Origin: Marinospirillum sp035271045
Lineage (GTDB): Bacteria; Pseudomonadota; Gammaproteobacteria; Pseudomonadales; Halomonadaceae
Reading direction: 5' to 3'
DNA length: 64,000 nucleotides
NCBI RefSeq assembly: GCF_035271045.1
Contig: NZ_DATESC010000001.1
Span: forward strand, 62,001-126,000
The translations under genes and the position numbers were made by a program. The notes below the pieces were generated by a model. The model searched no databases. It was not told the DNA's origin and saw only the letters and a program-made list of their open reading frames with translations. Below, one piece after another: positions 42,287 through 50,880 of this stretch; positions within the stretch are counted from its first letter, which is position 1; each line of letters begins with the position of its first letter.

Positions 42287-43138
42287 CTATTGATTAGGGC
42301 CTGCTGGTTGTGTTCGGTTGCCACGCAACCAAGTATTGCTTTCAAGGCGTAGCTGTTCTGCTAGGGTTTCTGCTTGCAACAGTAACGGGCTTAGTAAACG
42401 GCTGCTGGCTTGCGTATCTTCGCTTAAATGTTGCAGCTGCTGCCCCATTTGCTGCAGCTCTTTGGTAAAATTGTTTTGTAATTGTTCAAGGTAAATGGGC
42501 AACTGGCGCGCTGTTTGTTGATAAACCTCTGGATCAAAAGCATTAAGGCGCTGTTCAGCGGTGATGCTTAATTGTTCTAATGAAGCCAGTAAATCAACCA
42601 GTTGCTGCTGCACGGTTTGGTCGGTTAATACGCTAAGTTGTTGGGTCAGGTTATTCAGCGAATGGGTAAGCTGGTTAAAATTTTGGATGGCTTGGTCGAT
42701 TTTTTCGGTCATTTCAACCAAGCGCGAACCTTGACTGGTAATGGTTGCCGGTGTTTTTTCGCTGGTTAAAAGCACGTCACCTTGTGGTGCAGTGCTTTGT
42801 AATTCTACGAATAAAAGCCCAGTAATACCTTGGTATTGCAAGGTTGCATAAGTGCTAGAACGAATCGAAAGATCACTATCAAGACGCAACATTAAACGCA
42901 CTCTTTCTGTGGGATCACTGATTAAACTGATTTTTTCAACATAACCAACAGGAACACCACGGTACTTAACCGCAGCGCGTTCATTCAAGCCAGATACGGA
43001 ATCATAAAAATAAGTTTTGTAGAGTAAGCGGTCGGCATTGCGGTTATCTTTAGTTAGCCAGCCAATAAAAAATAACCCCACTAAAACTAACGCAATAACA
43101 AAACCACCGACCAGCGTGTAATTAATTCTGGGGTTCAT
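42287..43138 (-). CDS. MCE-domain protein, MlaD-like
   Basis: 283 residues. One N-terminal membrane helix (TLVGGFVIALVLVGLFFIGWL), then an MCE domain (DSVSGLNERAAVKYRGVPVGYV, about residues 47-68). A long helical C-terminal region follows (about 140-265) that could form a needle or coiled coil, longer than in E. coli MlaD. The start overlaps the ATPase stop by 4 bp (ATGA), implying translational coupling. Role: lipid transfer through the periplasm. Confidence 0.9.
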   Translation of the reverse strand: MNPRINYTLVGGFVIALVLVGLFFIGWLTKDNRNADRLLYKTYFYDSVSGLNERAAVKYRGVPVGYVEKISLISDPTERVRLMLRLDSDLSIRSSTYATLQYQGITGLLFVELQSTAPQGDVLLTSEKTPATITSQGSRLVEMTEKIDQAIQNFNQLTHSLNNLTQQLSVLTDQTVQQQLVDLLASLEQLSITAEQRLNAFDPEVYQQTARQLPIYLEQLQNNFTKELQQMGQQLQHLSEDTQASSRLLSPLLLQAETLAEQLRLESNTWLRGNRTQPAGPNQ

Positions 43139-43941
43139 ACTTGCTTAACTCCTGCTTGCTTAACTTCTATACCACGCATTTGTGCTCCAGCCGCACGGCT
43201 GTTGGCAAAGTAGTGTTTAATTGCTGGATGTGGGTGCTCAGTGAGTGCTGCCATAGGTGCTTTACACAAGACTTGTTTGTCACCCAAAAATGCCACTTGA
43301 TTGCTGACTTGCCATAAAGAATCTAAATCATGTGTCACTAAAATCAAGGTTAAATCCATCGTTGCGTGTAGCTCTAATAGCATTTCATCAAAAGCGCTGG
43401 CGCTGGCTGGGTCGAGTCCTGCGGTGGGTTCGTCTAGCAGTAATAAGTTAGGGTCTAGCGCTAAAGCACGCGCTACAGCAGCCCGCTTTAACATACCGCC
43501 ACTTAATTCTTGCGGTAGTTTGGTTGCTGCATTGGCTGGTAAGCCGACCAGTTTAATTTTTAACATCGCCAGTTCTTTTAAAAAGCTTTCTGGTAAGCGC
43601 TGATGTTCACGCAGCGGCAACATAATGTTTTCTAGCAAATTTAAACTGGTAAACAACGCGCCTTGTTGGAACATAATGCCCATCTTTTTACGCAGCTGAA
43701 TTAACGCAGGGTTAGTAATCGTTTGGGTGTTTTGCCCAAACAAAGCCACGCTACCGGCTTGTGGTTTTTTTAACAGGGCGATTTCGCTTAATAATACTGA
43801 TTTACCCGTACCACTGCCGCCTACGATGGCTAGGCGCTCACCGCGTTGAATACTAAGGTTTAAGTTTTGGTGGATAACTTGCGTACCAAACTGGGTGGTA
43901 ATATTAGTCAGTTCCACAATAGGAAAGCGGTTTGATGGCAT
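43135..43941 (-). CDS. ABC transporter ATP-binding protein, MlaF-like
   Basis: 268 residues. Walker A GGSGTGKSVLLSEIA, signature LSGGMLKRAAVARALA and Walker B LLLLDEPTAGLDP. The LSGGM signature is characteristic of the Mla/Mkl ATPases. It lies between the permease (4-bp gap) and the MCE protein (4-bp overlap). It powers phospholipid transport. Confidence 0.92.
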   Translation of the reverse strand: MPSNRFPIVELTNITTQFGTQVIHQNLNLSIQRGERLAIVGGSGTGKSVLLSEIALLKKPQAGSVALFGQNTQTITNPALIQLRKKMGIMFQQGALFTSLNLLENIMLPLREHQRLPESFLKELAMLKIKLVGLPANAATKLPQELSGGMLKRAAVARALALDPNLLLLDEPTAGLDPASASAFDEMLLELHATMDLTLILVTHDLDSLWQVSNQVAFLGDKQVLCKAPMAALTEHPHPAIKHYFANSRAAGAQMRGIEVKQAGVKQV

Positions 43942-43945
43942 GGTA

Positions 43946-45052
43946 TTAACTTACATCACTGAAAATAACCGAGAAAATGGCATCAATAATAATCACTAAA
44001 AAAACACCTTGTACTACGCTGCGAGTGGTTCTAACCCCAACCGCATCGGCACCGCCGCTGGCTAGCATACCTTGCATACAGCCAACGCTTACAATAACCA
44101 GTGCAAAAATAGGCGCTTTAATTAAACCAATGAAAAAGTGTGCAACGCTAACTTCTTGGCTTAAACGCTGCCAAAACAAGGTTGGGTTAATTTCTAACTG
44201 TAATTGAGCCACAAGACTGCCACCTACTAAACCGCTGATGTCAGCTAAAAGTGTTAATAATGGTAAAGCGACTAATAACCCCAGTAGTTTAGGCAATACA
44301 AGCCAATCAAAAGGGTTTTGACCAAGGCTGCGTAAGGCGAGTATTTCTTGGTTGATATTCATAGTGGCTAGCTGTGCTGCATAAGCTGAACCTGAGCGCC
44401 CTGCCACTAGAATGGCGGTAATTAATGGGCCAAGTTCACGCAGGTGTGTTAAGGCAACCAATTCAACAATAAAAACATTTGCGCCATAGGTTTTTAGCTG
44501 TAAGCCCCCTTGCCAAGCAATGACTGCGCCTAATAAAAAAGACAATAAGGCAATGAGCGGTACGGCATGAAGTCCATCACGTTGAATGACATCAAGGAAG
44601 AGTTTGAGTTTAAAGCGGCGTGGGTTGTGCAGCAGTGTAAAAAGTGCAGTAAAAAGCTGACCAATAAACGCTAAGAGCTGTTGGGCGTATCCACCTAAGC
44701 GGGTGAAACGTAAACCAATATCAGCCAGCCAATTAGGTTTTTTAATGTCTGGGATATCGGTTTCGCGTTGTTGCAGGACTAAATGCAATAGTTGTTTTTG
44801 CGCGGCGGTTAAACCTTGCGGCCAATGGCTTTGCTGTTCGCCAAAAATACGAATAAATGCCATTGCACCGTTGCTGTCCATAGCGTCGGTCAAGAGTTGC
44901 AGGTCGGTTGATGGTGGCTTAATCAGTGTGGGTTGCAAGTCAAGCCACTGTTTTAAATAAGCCGTAGTCCAATCGCCATAAAGGGTGTAATGACCCTCTG
45001 CCAATAAAAGGCGAGGAGGTTGCCCTTGTTCTTGCCTGACCCGATCGTGCAT
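43946..45052 (-). CDS. Mla-like ABC permease with N-terminal STAS-like domain
   Basis: 368 residues. The C-terminal 250 residues are a YrbE/MlaE permease (GAVIAWQGGLQLKTYGANVFIVELVALTHLRELGPLI region; motif LRELGPLITAILVAGRSGSA). The N-terminal 110 residues (EGHYTLYGDWTTAYLKQWLD) look like a STAS/MlaB domain fused to the permease. In E. coli MlaB is a separate protein; here the fusion removes the need for one. GGAG lies 5 nt upstream of the ATG. Confidence 0.88.
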   Translation of the reverse strand: MHDRVRQEQGQPPRLLLAEGHYTLYGDWTTAYLKQWLDLQPTLIKPPSTDLQLLTDAMDSNGAMAFIRIFGEQQSHWPQGLTAAQKQLLHLVLQQRETDIPDIKKPNWLADIGLRFTRLGGYAQQLLAFIGQLFTALFTLLHNPRRFKLKLFLDVIQRDGLHAVPLIALLSFLLGAVIAWQGGLQLKTYGANVFIVELVALTHLRELGPLITAILVAGRSGSAYAAQLATMNINQEILALRSLGQNPFDWLVLPKLLGLLVALPLLTLLADISGLVGGSLVAQLQLEINPTLFWQRLSQEVSVAHFFIGLIKAPIFALVIVSVGCMQGMLASGGADAVGVRTTRSVVQGVFLVIIIDAIFSVIFSDVS

Positions 45053-45101
45053 AACCGCTCCAATAATCCCTACCGCTTAATAATCCCTTATTTATTAGCG
45101 C

Positions 45102-46379
45102 TTAACTTTGTGTTTTAGGGGCTGGTTTTTTAGCCGCTGGCTTTCTAGCTACTGGTTTTCTAGTCCGAGGATTTCTGGCAGCAGGTTTTTGTCCAGTATC
45201 GGCAGGTGTTTGTGCATTGGACTGCTTACGCGCTGCTGGCTTGGCTAATACTTTGTTAAACGGTGGTAGCGCTTCAACAATTAATGTGGTTTTAATTAAA
45301 CGCTCAATGCCTTTTAGCAGCTTAATTTCATCGTCAGATACCAGAGAAATCGCATGACCTGTTGCACCAGCGCGACCTGTGCGACCAATACGGTGAACAT
45401 AGTCTTCGGCAACGTTAGGCAATTCATAATTAACCACTTGCGGTAGTTGGTCAATGTCTAAGCCGCGTGCGGCTATGTCTGTTGCTACTAAAACTTGCAG
45501 CTTACCTTCTTTAAAGCCTGCTAAGGCTTTGGTTCTAGCACCTTGGCTTTTGTTGCCATGAATCGCAGCGGCTTGAAAACCGGAAGCTTCCAATTGTTGA
45601 GTAAGCTTATTCGCGCCGTGCTTAGTTTTAGTAAATACTAATACTTGAAACCAATTGTGATCGTTAATGAGCTGCACTAATAGTGCTGGTTTTTGGGCTT
45701 TTTCTACTTTGTAGACCCGTTGCTCAACGCTGGGCGCTGCGGCATTTTGTGGCGTAACCGAAATTTCAACCGGATTATCCACCAAGCCTCTGGCGAGTTT
45801 ACGAATATCGTCAGAAAAAGTCGCCGAAAACAACAGGTTTTGGCGCTTAGGCGGTAATACTTTTAAAATCTTTTTAATGTCGTGAATAAAGCCCATATCC
45901 AACATACGGTCGGCTTCATCTAATACCAATACTTCAACTTGATTAAACTTCACGGCATTTTGATTGAATAAATCCATTAAACGGCCAGGCGTTGCGACCA
46001 AAATATCAACACCACGGCGTAGTTTCATCATTTGTGGATTGATTTTGACACCACCAAATACCACGGCTGAACTAAGCTTTAAACCTTTGCTATAAATAGC
46101 AACACTTTCAGCGACTTGGGCAGCAAGTTCACGGGTTGGTGTTAAAATTAGAGCACGGATTTGGTTAGCGCCAGCCGGTTTACCCAAGGCTAAACGCTCT
46201 AAAATGGGTAGCGTAAAACCCGCTGTTTTACCTGTGCCGGTTTGGGCAGCCGCCATAACGTCTTTTCCCGCTAAAATAGCAGGAATGGCTTGTGACTGAA
46301 TAGGGGTTGGGCTGGTGTAGCCCTGCTCTTTAAGAGCGTCAAGAATCGGGGCGCATAGGCCCAGAGTAGAAAAACTCAT
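45102..46379 (-). CDS. rhlE: DEAD-box ATP-dependent RNA helicase, RhlE type
   Basis: 425 residues. Q motif and Walker A AAQTGTGKTAGF, DEAD box LDEADRMLDMGF, SAT (LFSATFSDDIR) and motif VI HRIGRTGRAG. A C-terminal basic tail rich in Lys, Pro and Ala (KPVARKPAAKKPAPKTQS) probably binds RNA. RhlE proteins act in ribosome assembly and RNA turnover. It is divergent from fumarase with a 206-bp spacer. Confidence 0.93.
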   Translation of the reverse strand: MSFSTLGLCAPILDALKEQGYTSPTPIQSQAIPAILAGKDVMAAAQTGTGKTAGFTLPILERLALGKPAGANQIRALILTPTRELAAQVAESVAIYSKGLKLSSAVVFGGVKINPQMMKLRRGVDILVATPGRLMDLFNQNAVKFNQVEVLVLDEADRMLDMGFIHDIKKILKVLPPKRQNLLFSATFSDDIRKLARGLVDNPVEISVTPQNAAAPSVEQRVYKVEKAQKPALLVQLINDHNWFQVLVFTKTKHGANKLTQQLEASGFQAAAIHGNKSQGARTKALAGFKEGKLQVLVATDIAARGLDIDQLPQVVNYELPNVAEDYVHRIGRTGRAGATGHAISLVSDDEIKLLKGIERLIKTTLIVEALPPFNKVLAKPAARKQSNAQTPADTGQKPAARNPRTRKPVARKPAAKKPAPKTQS

Positions 46380-46537
46380 GTGGGGAGAAATCTCGGTAAC
46401 TTACAGAAAAAATAGACAAATAACCTGCATAAGCAGGCAAGAAGTGCAAGTTTACAGTAACAAGGGTTATAAAGATAACCTAAAACTTTTCTCCATACGC
46501 TTTTCGACCTTTGGCGGCTGGTCTGATAGCAAGGCGG

Positions 46538-46546
46538 TGTTATACT
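46538..46546 (+). promoter_or_regulatory. Candidate extended -10 promoter for fumarase
   Basis: TGTTATACT is a TGn extended -10 with TATACT at 46541-46546, about 40 bp before the start codon. The -35 region does not match consensus, which extended -10 promoters tolerate. Confidence 0.4.
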
Positions 46547-46585
46547 TGCCCACAACAAAATTAGATGAAGACGAGGACCTTACTT

Positions 46586-48103
46586 ATGACCACTATTCGC
46601 CAAGATGACCTAATTCAGAGCGTTGCTGATGCTCTGCAATTCATTTCTTATTACCACCCTAAAGATTTTATTGAGTCTTTAAATGCGGCTTATGAGCGTG
46701 AAGAATCGCCAGCGGCTAAAGATGCGATGGCACAAATTCTGATTAACTCACGTATGTGCGCTATGGGCCACCGTCCTATTTGCCAAGATACGGGCATCGT
46801 TACGGTATTTTTAGCCGTGGGTATGAATGTGCGTTGGGATGATGCAACCATGAGCGTTGAAGACATGGTCAATGAAGGTGTGCGTCGTGCTTATTTATTA
46901 CCCGATAATGTGCTGCGTGCTTCTGTGTTGGCCGATCCAGACGGCAAGCGTGCTAACACCAAAGACAACACCCCTGCCATTATTCACGTTAAATTAGTGC
47001 CAGGCAATACAGTTGATGTCCACGTTGCTGCCAAAGGCGGCGGTTCAGAAGCCAAGTCACGCTTTGCTATGTTGAACCCTTCCGACAGCGTTGTAGATTG
47101 GGTGTTAGAGCAAATTCCACAAATGGGTGCGGGTTGGTGTCCACCAGGAATGTTAGGTATTGGTATTGGCGGTACGGCTGAAAAAGCCATGCTATTGGCA
47201 AAAGAAGCCTTATTAGAGCCGATAGATATTCAAGACCTACAAAAACGTGGCGCAAGTAATCGCCCAGAAGAATTGCGCTTAGAGCTATTCGACAAAATTA
47301 ACCAGCTAGGTATTGGTGCGCAAGGTTTGGGTGGTTTAACCACTGTTTTAGATGTGAAAGTTAAAGACTACCCAACCCACGCAGCTAACAAACCCGTTGC
47401 GATTATTCCTAACTGTGCAGCTACTCGCCACACCCATTTCACCCTAGATGGTTCTGGTCCAGCGGCTTTAGAAGCACCCAAGCTAGAAGACTGGCCAGAA
47501 GTCACCCGTGAAGCGGGCGCTGATGTTAAGCGCATTAACCTAAATACAGTAACGCGTGAAGAGGTTAAAGACCTGAAACCCGGCGATGTAGTTTTACTGT
47601 CGGGTAAAATGTTGACCGGCCGTGATGCAGCGCATAAGCGCATGGTCGAAATGATTGAAAAAGGTGAAGAATTACCCGTTGATCTAAATGGCAAGTTTAT
47701 CTACTACGTTGGCCCTGTAGACCCAGTGCGTGACGAAGTGGTTGGCCCCGCCGGCCCTACAACGGCAACGCGTATGGATAAGTTCACTCGTACTGTTTTA
47801 GAAAAAACTGGCTTATTAGGCATGATAGGTAAGTCTGAACGCGGCCCTACAGGTATTGATGCGATTCGTGATAATGGGGCGGTTTATTTAATGGCAGTGG
47901 GCGGCGCCGCTTACTTGGTTGCTCAGGCAATTAAACACGCTAAAGTGCTGGCTTTTGCAGATTTAGGAATGGAAGCTATCTACGAGTTTGATGTAGAAGA
48001 TATGCCGGTAACGGTTGCTGTGGACGTGCGTGGTGATTCTATCCATAATCTTGGCCCTGCTAAATGGAAAGCGATTATTGCTAAGGATGCGGCTGCTAAG
48101 TAA
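46586..48103 (+). CDS. fumA: Fumarate hydratase class I (iron-sulfur)
   Basis: Interconverts fumarate and malate in the TCA cycle with a 4Fe-4S cluster. The ATG at 46586 (MTTIRQDDL) is preferred: GAGGA is 8 nt upstream; ATG 46565 would add seven residues and lacks one. 505 residues. Cluster Cys are likely in PICQDTG (Cys66), GWCPPG and PNCAATRHTHF. The C-terminal beta domain (LTGRDAAHKRMVE) is intact, so both domains are fused in one chain. The gene symbol could also be given as fumB; the class is certain. Confidence 0.93.
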   Translation: MTTIRQDDLIQSVADALQFISYYHPKDFIESLNAAYEREESPAAKDAMAQILINSRMCAMGHRPICQDTGIVTVFLAVGMNVRWDDATMSVEDMVNEGVRRAYLLPDNVLRASVLADPDGKRANTKDNTPAIIHVKLVPGNTVDVHVAAKGGGSEAKSRFAMLNPSDSVVDWVLEQIPQMGAGWCPPGMLGIGIGGTAEKAMLLAKEALLEPIDIQDLQKRGASNRPEELRLELFDKINQLGIGAQGLGGLTTVLDVKVKDYPTHAANKPVAIIPNCAATRHTHFTLDGSGPAALEAPKLEDWPEVTREAGADVKRINLNTVTREEVKDLKPGDVVLLSGKMLTGRDAAHKRMVEMIEKGEELPVDLNGKFIYYVGPVDPVRDEVVGPAGPTTATRMDKFTRTVLEKTGLLGMIGKSERGPTGIDAIRDNGAVYLMAVGGAAYLVAQAIKHAKVLAFADLGMEAIYEFDVEDMPVTVAVDVRGDSIHNLGPAKWKAIIAKDAAAK

Positions 48104-48112
48104 TAAGCAACA

Positions 48113-48135
48113 AACCCCAAGGATGGGGTTATTTT
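48113..48135 (+). terminator. Weak hairpin after fumarase
   Basis: AACCCC (48113-48118) pairs with GGGGTT (48125-48130), 6-nt loop, followed by ATTTT. A short stem and T-run, so only a modest terminator. Confidence 0.45.
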
Positions 48136-48247
48136 AGTCCTTAGACTTCATATGGCTTCAGTTATCCATCCTTTGCTGCTTCGTGTTATCCTTGCACAAT
48201 TATTTTAAATTCAGTGTTTTTCTTTCAGTGGTTGCGATAGCAAGCTT

Positions 48248-49903
48248 ATGAGTTATCAAGTTTTGGCGCGTAAATGGCGCCCAAAAAATTTTCATCAATT
48301 GGTGGGGCAAGATCATGTGAGTCGTGCGCTTATTAATGCGCTAGACACGGGTCGCTTGCACCATGCTTATTTATTTACTGGCACGCGTGGGGTTGGTAAA
48401 ACCACGCTGGCGCGCATTCTTGCCAAATGCCTTAATTGTGAACAAGGTGTCAGCAGTGAACCTTGCGGTGTTTGTTCAATATGTGAAGCCATCGATGCAG
48501 GGCGCTTTGTTGACTTAATCGAGGTCGATGCTGCTAGCCGTACCAAGGTTGAAGACACGCGTGAACTCTTAGATAACGTGCAATACGCACCCAGTCAAGG
48601 CCGTTTTAAGGTTTATCTAATTGACGAAGTGCATATGCTGTCAACACACAGCTTTAATGCTTTGTTAAAAACGCTAGAAGAACCGCCGCCCCATGTTAAA
48701 TTTTTATTAGCGACGACTGATCCACAAAAATTACCCGTAACGGTCTTATCGCGTTGTTTACAATTTCAGCTAAAAAGTATGCCGCCAGAACGCGTGGTCG
48801 AGCACTTACGTTTTTTATTAGCGCAAGAGCAAGTGGGTTTTGATGACGCTTCGTTAGCTTTGTTAGGCCGTGCCGCCGATGGTTCGATGCGGGATGCGCT
48901 TAGCTTAACTGACCAAGCCATTGCTTTTGGGCAGGGTAACTTAGTGGCTGACCAAGTTGCTACTATGCTGGGTGTGTTAGATCATCAGCATTTATTAGAT
49001 TTATTACGCGCTTTAGTTAGCCATAATCCACAACAGCTAATGGCTGTTGTTGCTACGCTTGCTGAACAAGCACCTGATTTTGCAGCAGTGTTGCAAGATT
49101 TAGCCAGCTTATTGCACCGTTTAACCTTGGCGCAAGTAGTGCCTGAAGCGCTAGCGCAAGAACAAGCCGATAGGCAAGAACTGATTACCCTTGCGGCTAG
49201 TTTACCCGCTGAAGAAGTGCAGCTTTATTACCAGCTTGCTATTGAAGGTCGCCGTGATTTACCACTAGCGCCAGACCCTCGAACGGGTTTAGAAATGACC
49301 TTATTACGTATGTTGGCATTTCGTCCGCAGGGTATTCCAGAGCTACCCGAACAACCGTTATTAGAGCAACCGTTATTAGAGCACACGCTTGCCCCAAAGC
49401 CCCAAGCCCTTGAAATTCAGCCAGCCACTAAGCCAGCCATTCAAGCTGTTATAGCGCCAGAGCCAGTTATTCAGGGGCAGTTTTTAGCATTAAAAAATAA
49501 TGAAGATTGGTTGCAGGTGTTTGATAAACTTAATTTAAACGGTTGGGCAGCTACTCAAATACGTCATTTATGTTTATTAGAATGCCAAGGTAATCATTTA
49601 ACTTTTGCTGCGCCTGCACAAGCCTTGGCGTTTATTAATGATGATTTAAAAGTTGCTCTAAGCAAGCAGTTACAAGCAATTTTTCAACAAGATTTTGTGT
49701 TAAGTTTTGAAGCCAAAGACCCGCTGCCGCTTGACAATGTTTCAACCCGTCGTGAAAAATTACGCGATCAATTATTAGCGACTACGCTTGTGTCTTTGCA
49801 ACAACATCCGCAGATACAATTACTAGAACAAATCTTTCAAGCAAGGTTAGACGAAGCAAGCATTGTGCCTGCTGCTTGGATGCAGGAAAATACCCTGCAT
49901 TAA
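48248..49903 (+). CDS. dnaX: DNA polymerase III tau (and probably gamma) subunit
   Basis: Clamp-loader ATPase. 551 residues, shorter than E. coli tau (643). Walker A FTGTRGVGKTT (about residues 43-53), zinc Cys64, 73, 76 and 79, sensor region and domain III to about residue 370. A variable linker follows, then a tau C-terminal domain. At residues 416-417 the sequence A AAA AAT lies on a run of six A, and a -1 shift there hits TAA at once, which would give a 417-residue gamma-like product. ybaB-recR follow, the standard order. Confidence 0.96.
   Translation: MSYQVLARKWRPKNFHQLVGQDHVSRALINALDTGRLHHAYLFTGTRGVGKTTLARILAKCLNCEQGVSSEPCGVCSICEAIDAGRFVDLIEVDAASRTKVEDTRELLDNVQYAPSQGRFKVYLIDEVHMLSTHSFNALLKTLEEPPPHVKFLLATTDPQKLPVTVLSRCLQFQLKSMPPERVVEHLRFLLAQEQVGFDDASLALLGRAADGSMRDALSLTDQAIAFGQGNLVADQVATMLGVLDHQHLLDLLRALVSHNPQQLMAVVATLAEQAPDFAAVLQDLASLLHRLTLAQVVPEALAQEQADRQELITLAASLPAEEVQLYYQLAIEGRRDLPLAPDPRTGLEMTLLRMLAFRPQGIPELPEQPLLEQPLLEHTLAPKPQALEIQPATKPAIQAVIAPEPVIQGQFLALKNNEDWLQVFDKLNLNGWAATQIRHLCLLECQGNHLTFAAPAQALAFINDDLKVALSKQLQAIFQQDFVLSFEAKDPLPLDNVSTRREKLRDQLLATTLVSLQQHPQIQLLEQIFQARLDEASIVPAAWMQENTLH
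49352..49381 (+). repeat. 15-bp tandem repeat in the dnaX linker
   Basis: CAACCGTTATTAGAG occurs twice in tandem (49352-49366, 49367-49381), encoding QPLLE twice. It falls in the tau linker, where length change is tolerated. Confidence 0.85.
49473..49500 (+). promoter_or_regulatory. Candidate -1 programmed frameshift site in dnaX
   Basis: AGGGG (49473-49477) resembles a Shine-Dalgarno stimulator 14 nt upstream of the slippery heptamer A AAA AAT (49492-49498). In the -1 frame the next codon is TAA (49498-49500). In E. coli dnaX the site is A AAA AAG at codon 430 with a Shine-Dalgarno about 10 nt upstream and a downstream stem-loop. No strong downstream stem-loop is seen here, and AAT slips less than AAG. 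Confidence 0.5.
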
Positions 49904-49923
49904 TTTATTGTTAGGAGTGAAAA

Positions 49924-50256
49924 ATGTTTAAAGGTATGGGTGATATGGGCAAGCTAATGCAGCAAGCTCAAGAAATGCAAGGTAAAATGCAACAATTACA
50001 AGAAGAGGCCGCTAATGCAACGGCTGTTGGTGAGTCGGGTGCTGGTCTGGTGAAAATAACCATGACGGGTCGTCACGATGTGCGTCGCGTTGAAATTGAT
50101 AACAGCCTAATGCAAGAAGAAAAAGAAGTTTTAGAAGACTTATTAGCCGCAGCGGTGAATGATGCGGTGCGTCGCGTCGAAAAACTAAGTAAAGATAAAA
50201 TGGCTGAGTTAACCGCCGGTATGCCTTTGCCGCCTGGCTTTAAGATGCCTTTTTAA
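49924..50256 (+). CDS. ybaB: Nucleoid-associated protein YbaB/EbfC
   Basis: 110-residue DNA-binding dimer. MGDMGKLMQQAQEMQGKMQQLQEE is the N-terminal coiled helix (in pieces KLMQQAQEMQGKMQ), and TMTGRHDVRRVEIDNSLM is the central beta segment. AGGAG is 6 nt upstream of the ATG. Usually cotranscribed with dnaX and recR, as here (20 and 3 bp gaps). Confidence 0.96.
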   Translation: MFKGMGDMGKLMQQAQEMQGKMQQLQEEAANATAVGESGAGLVKITMTGRHDVRRVEIDNSLMQEEKEVLEDLLAAAVNDAVRRVEKLSKDKMAELTAGMPLPPGFKMPF

Positions 50257-50259
50257 GCG

Positions 50260-50880
50260 ATGCAATTTAGCCCTTTAATTGAAGCGCTGATTCAAGCGCT
50301 GCGTTGCTTACCCAGTGTGGGGCCTAAAAGTGCCCAGCGTATGGCTTTGCAGCTTTTAGAAAGAGACCGTGCTGGTGCAACGCATTTAGCAAGCATTTTA
50401 CAGCAAAGTATGGCGGAGGTGGGGCATTGTGCCAGTTGCCGTACCCTAACTGAAGAAATGCTTTGCCGTATTTGTAGCAGCGGACGGCGTAATCCTAAAG
50501 TGCTGTGTGTAGTCGAAACACCTGCCGATATGCTGGCGCTGGAGCAAAGTGGGGTTTACGATGGACGCTACTTTGTTTTGCTGGGACATTTATCACCTTT
50601 AGCAGGCATAGGTCCTGATGATTTAGGCTTCGATCAGCTGCTTGAAAAGCTGCGTACTGAGCCAGTAGAAGAAGTTATTTTAGCAACCAACCCTACTTTA
50701 GAAGGCGAGACCACAGCACAATATTTAGTTGAGCTGCTCTCTTCTTTACCACTTAAAGTGACTCACCTTGCAAGGGGCATTCCCTTGGGTGGCGAACTTG
50801 AATATCTGGATGGTGGAACTCTGTCTCGTGCTTTTTCTGGGCGGCTGGGTTTTGCTTCCGTTAAGGAAACCAATGGATGA
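50260..50880 (+). CDS. recR: Recombination mediator protein RecR
   Basis: 206 residues. The N-terminal HhH (ALRCLPSVGPKSAQRMALQLL), a zinc finger with Cys57, Cys60, Cys69 and Cys72, and a Toprim domain (VVETPADMLALEQSGVYDGRYFVL). RecR works with RecO/RecF in gap repair. Its stop overlaps the rnd start by 4 bp (ATGA). Confidence 0.97.
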   Translation: MQFSPLIEALIQALRCLPSVGPKSAQRMALQLLERDRAGATHLASILQQSMAEVGHCASCRTLTEEMLCRICSSGRRNPKVLCVVETPADMLALEQSGVYDGRYFVLLGHLSPLAGIGPDDLGFDQLLEKLRTEPVEEVILATNPTLEGETTAQYLVELLSSLPLKVTHLARGIPLGGELEYLDGGTLSRAFSGRLGFASVKETNG

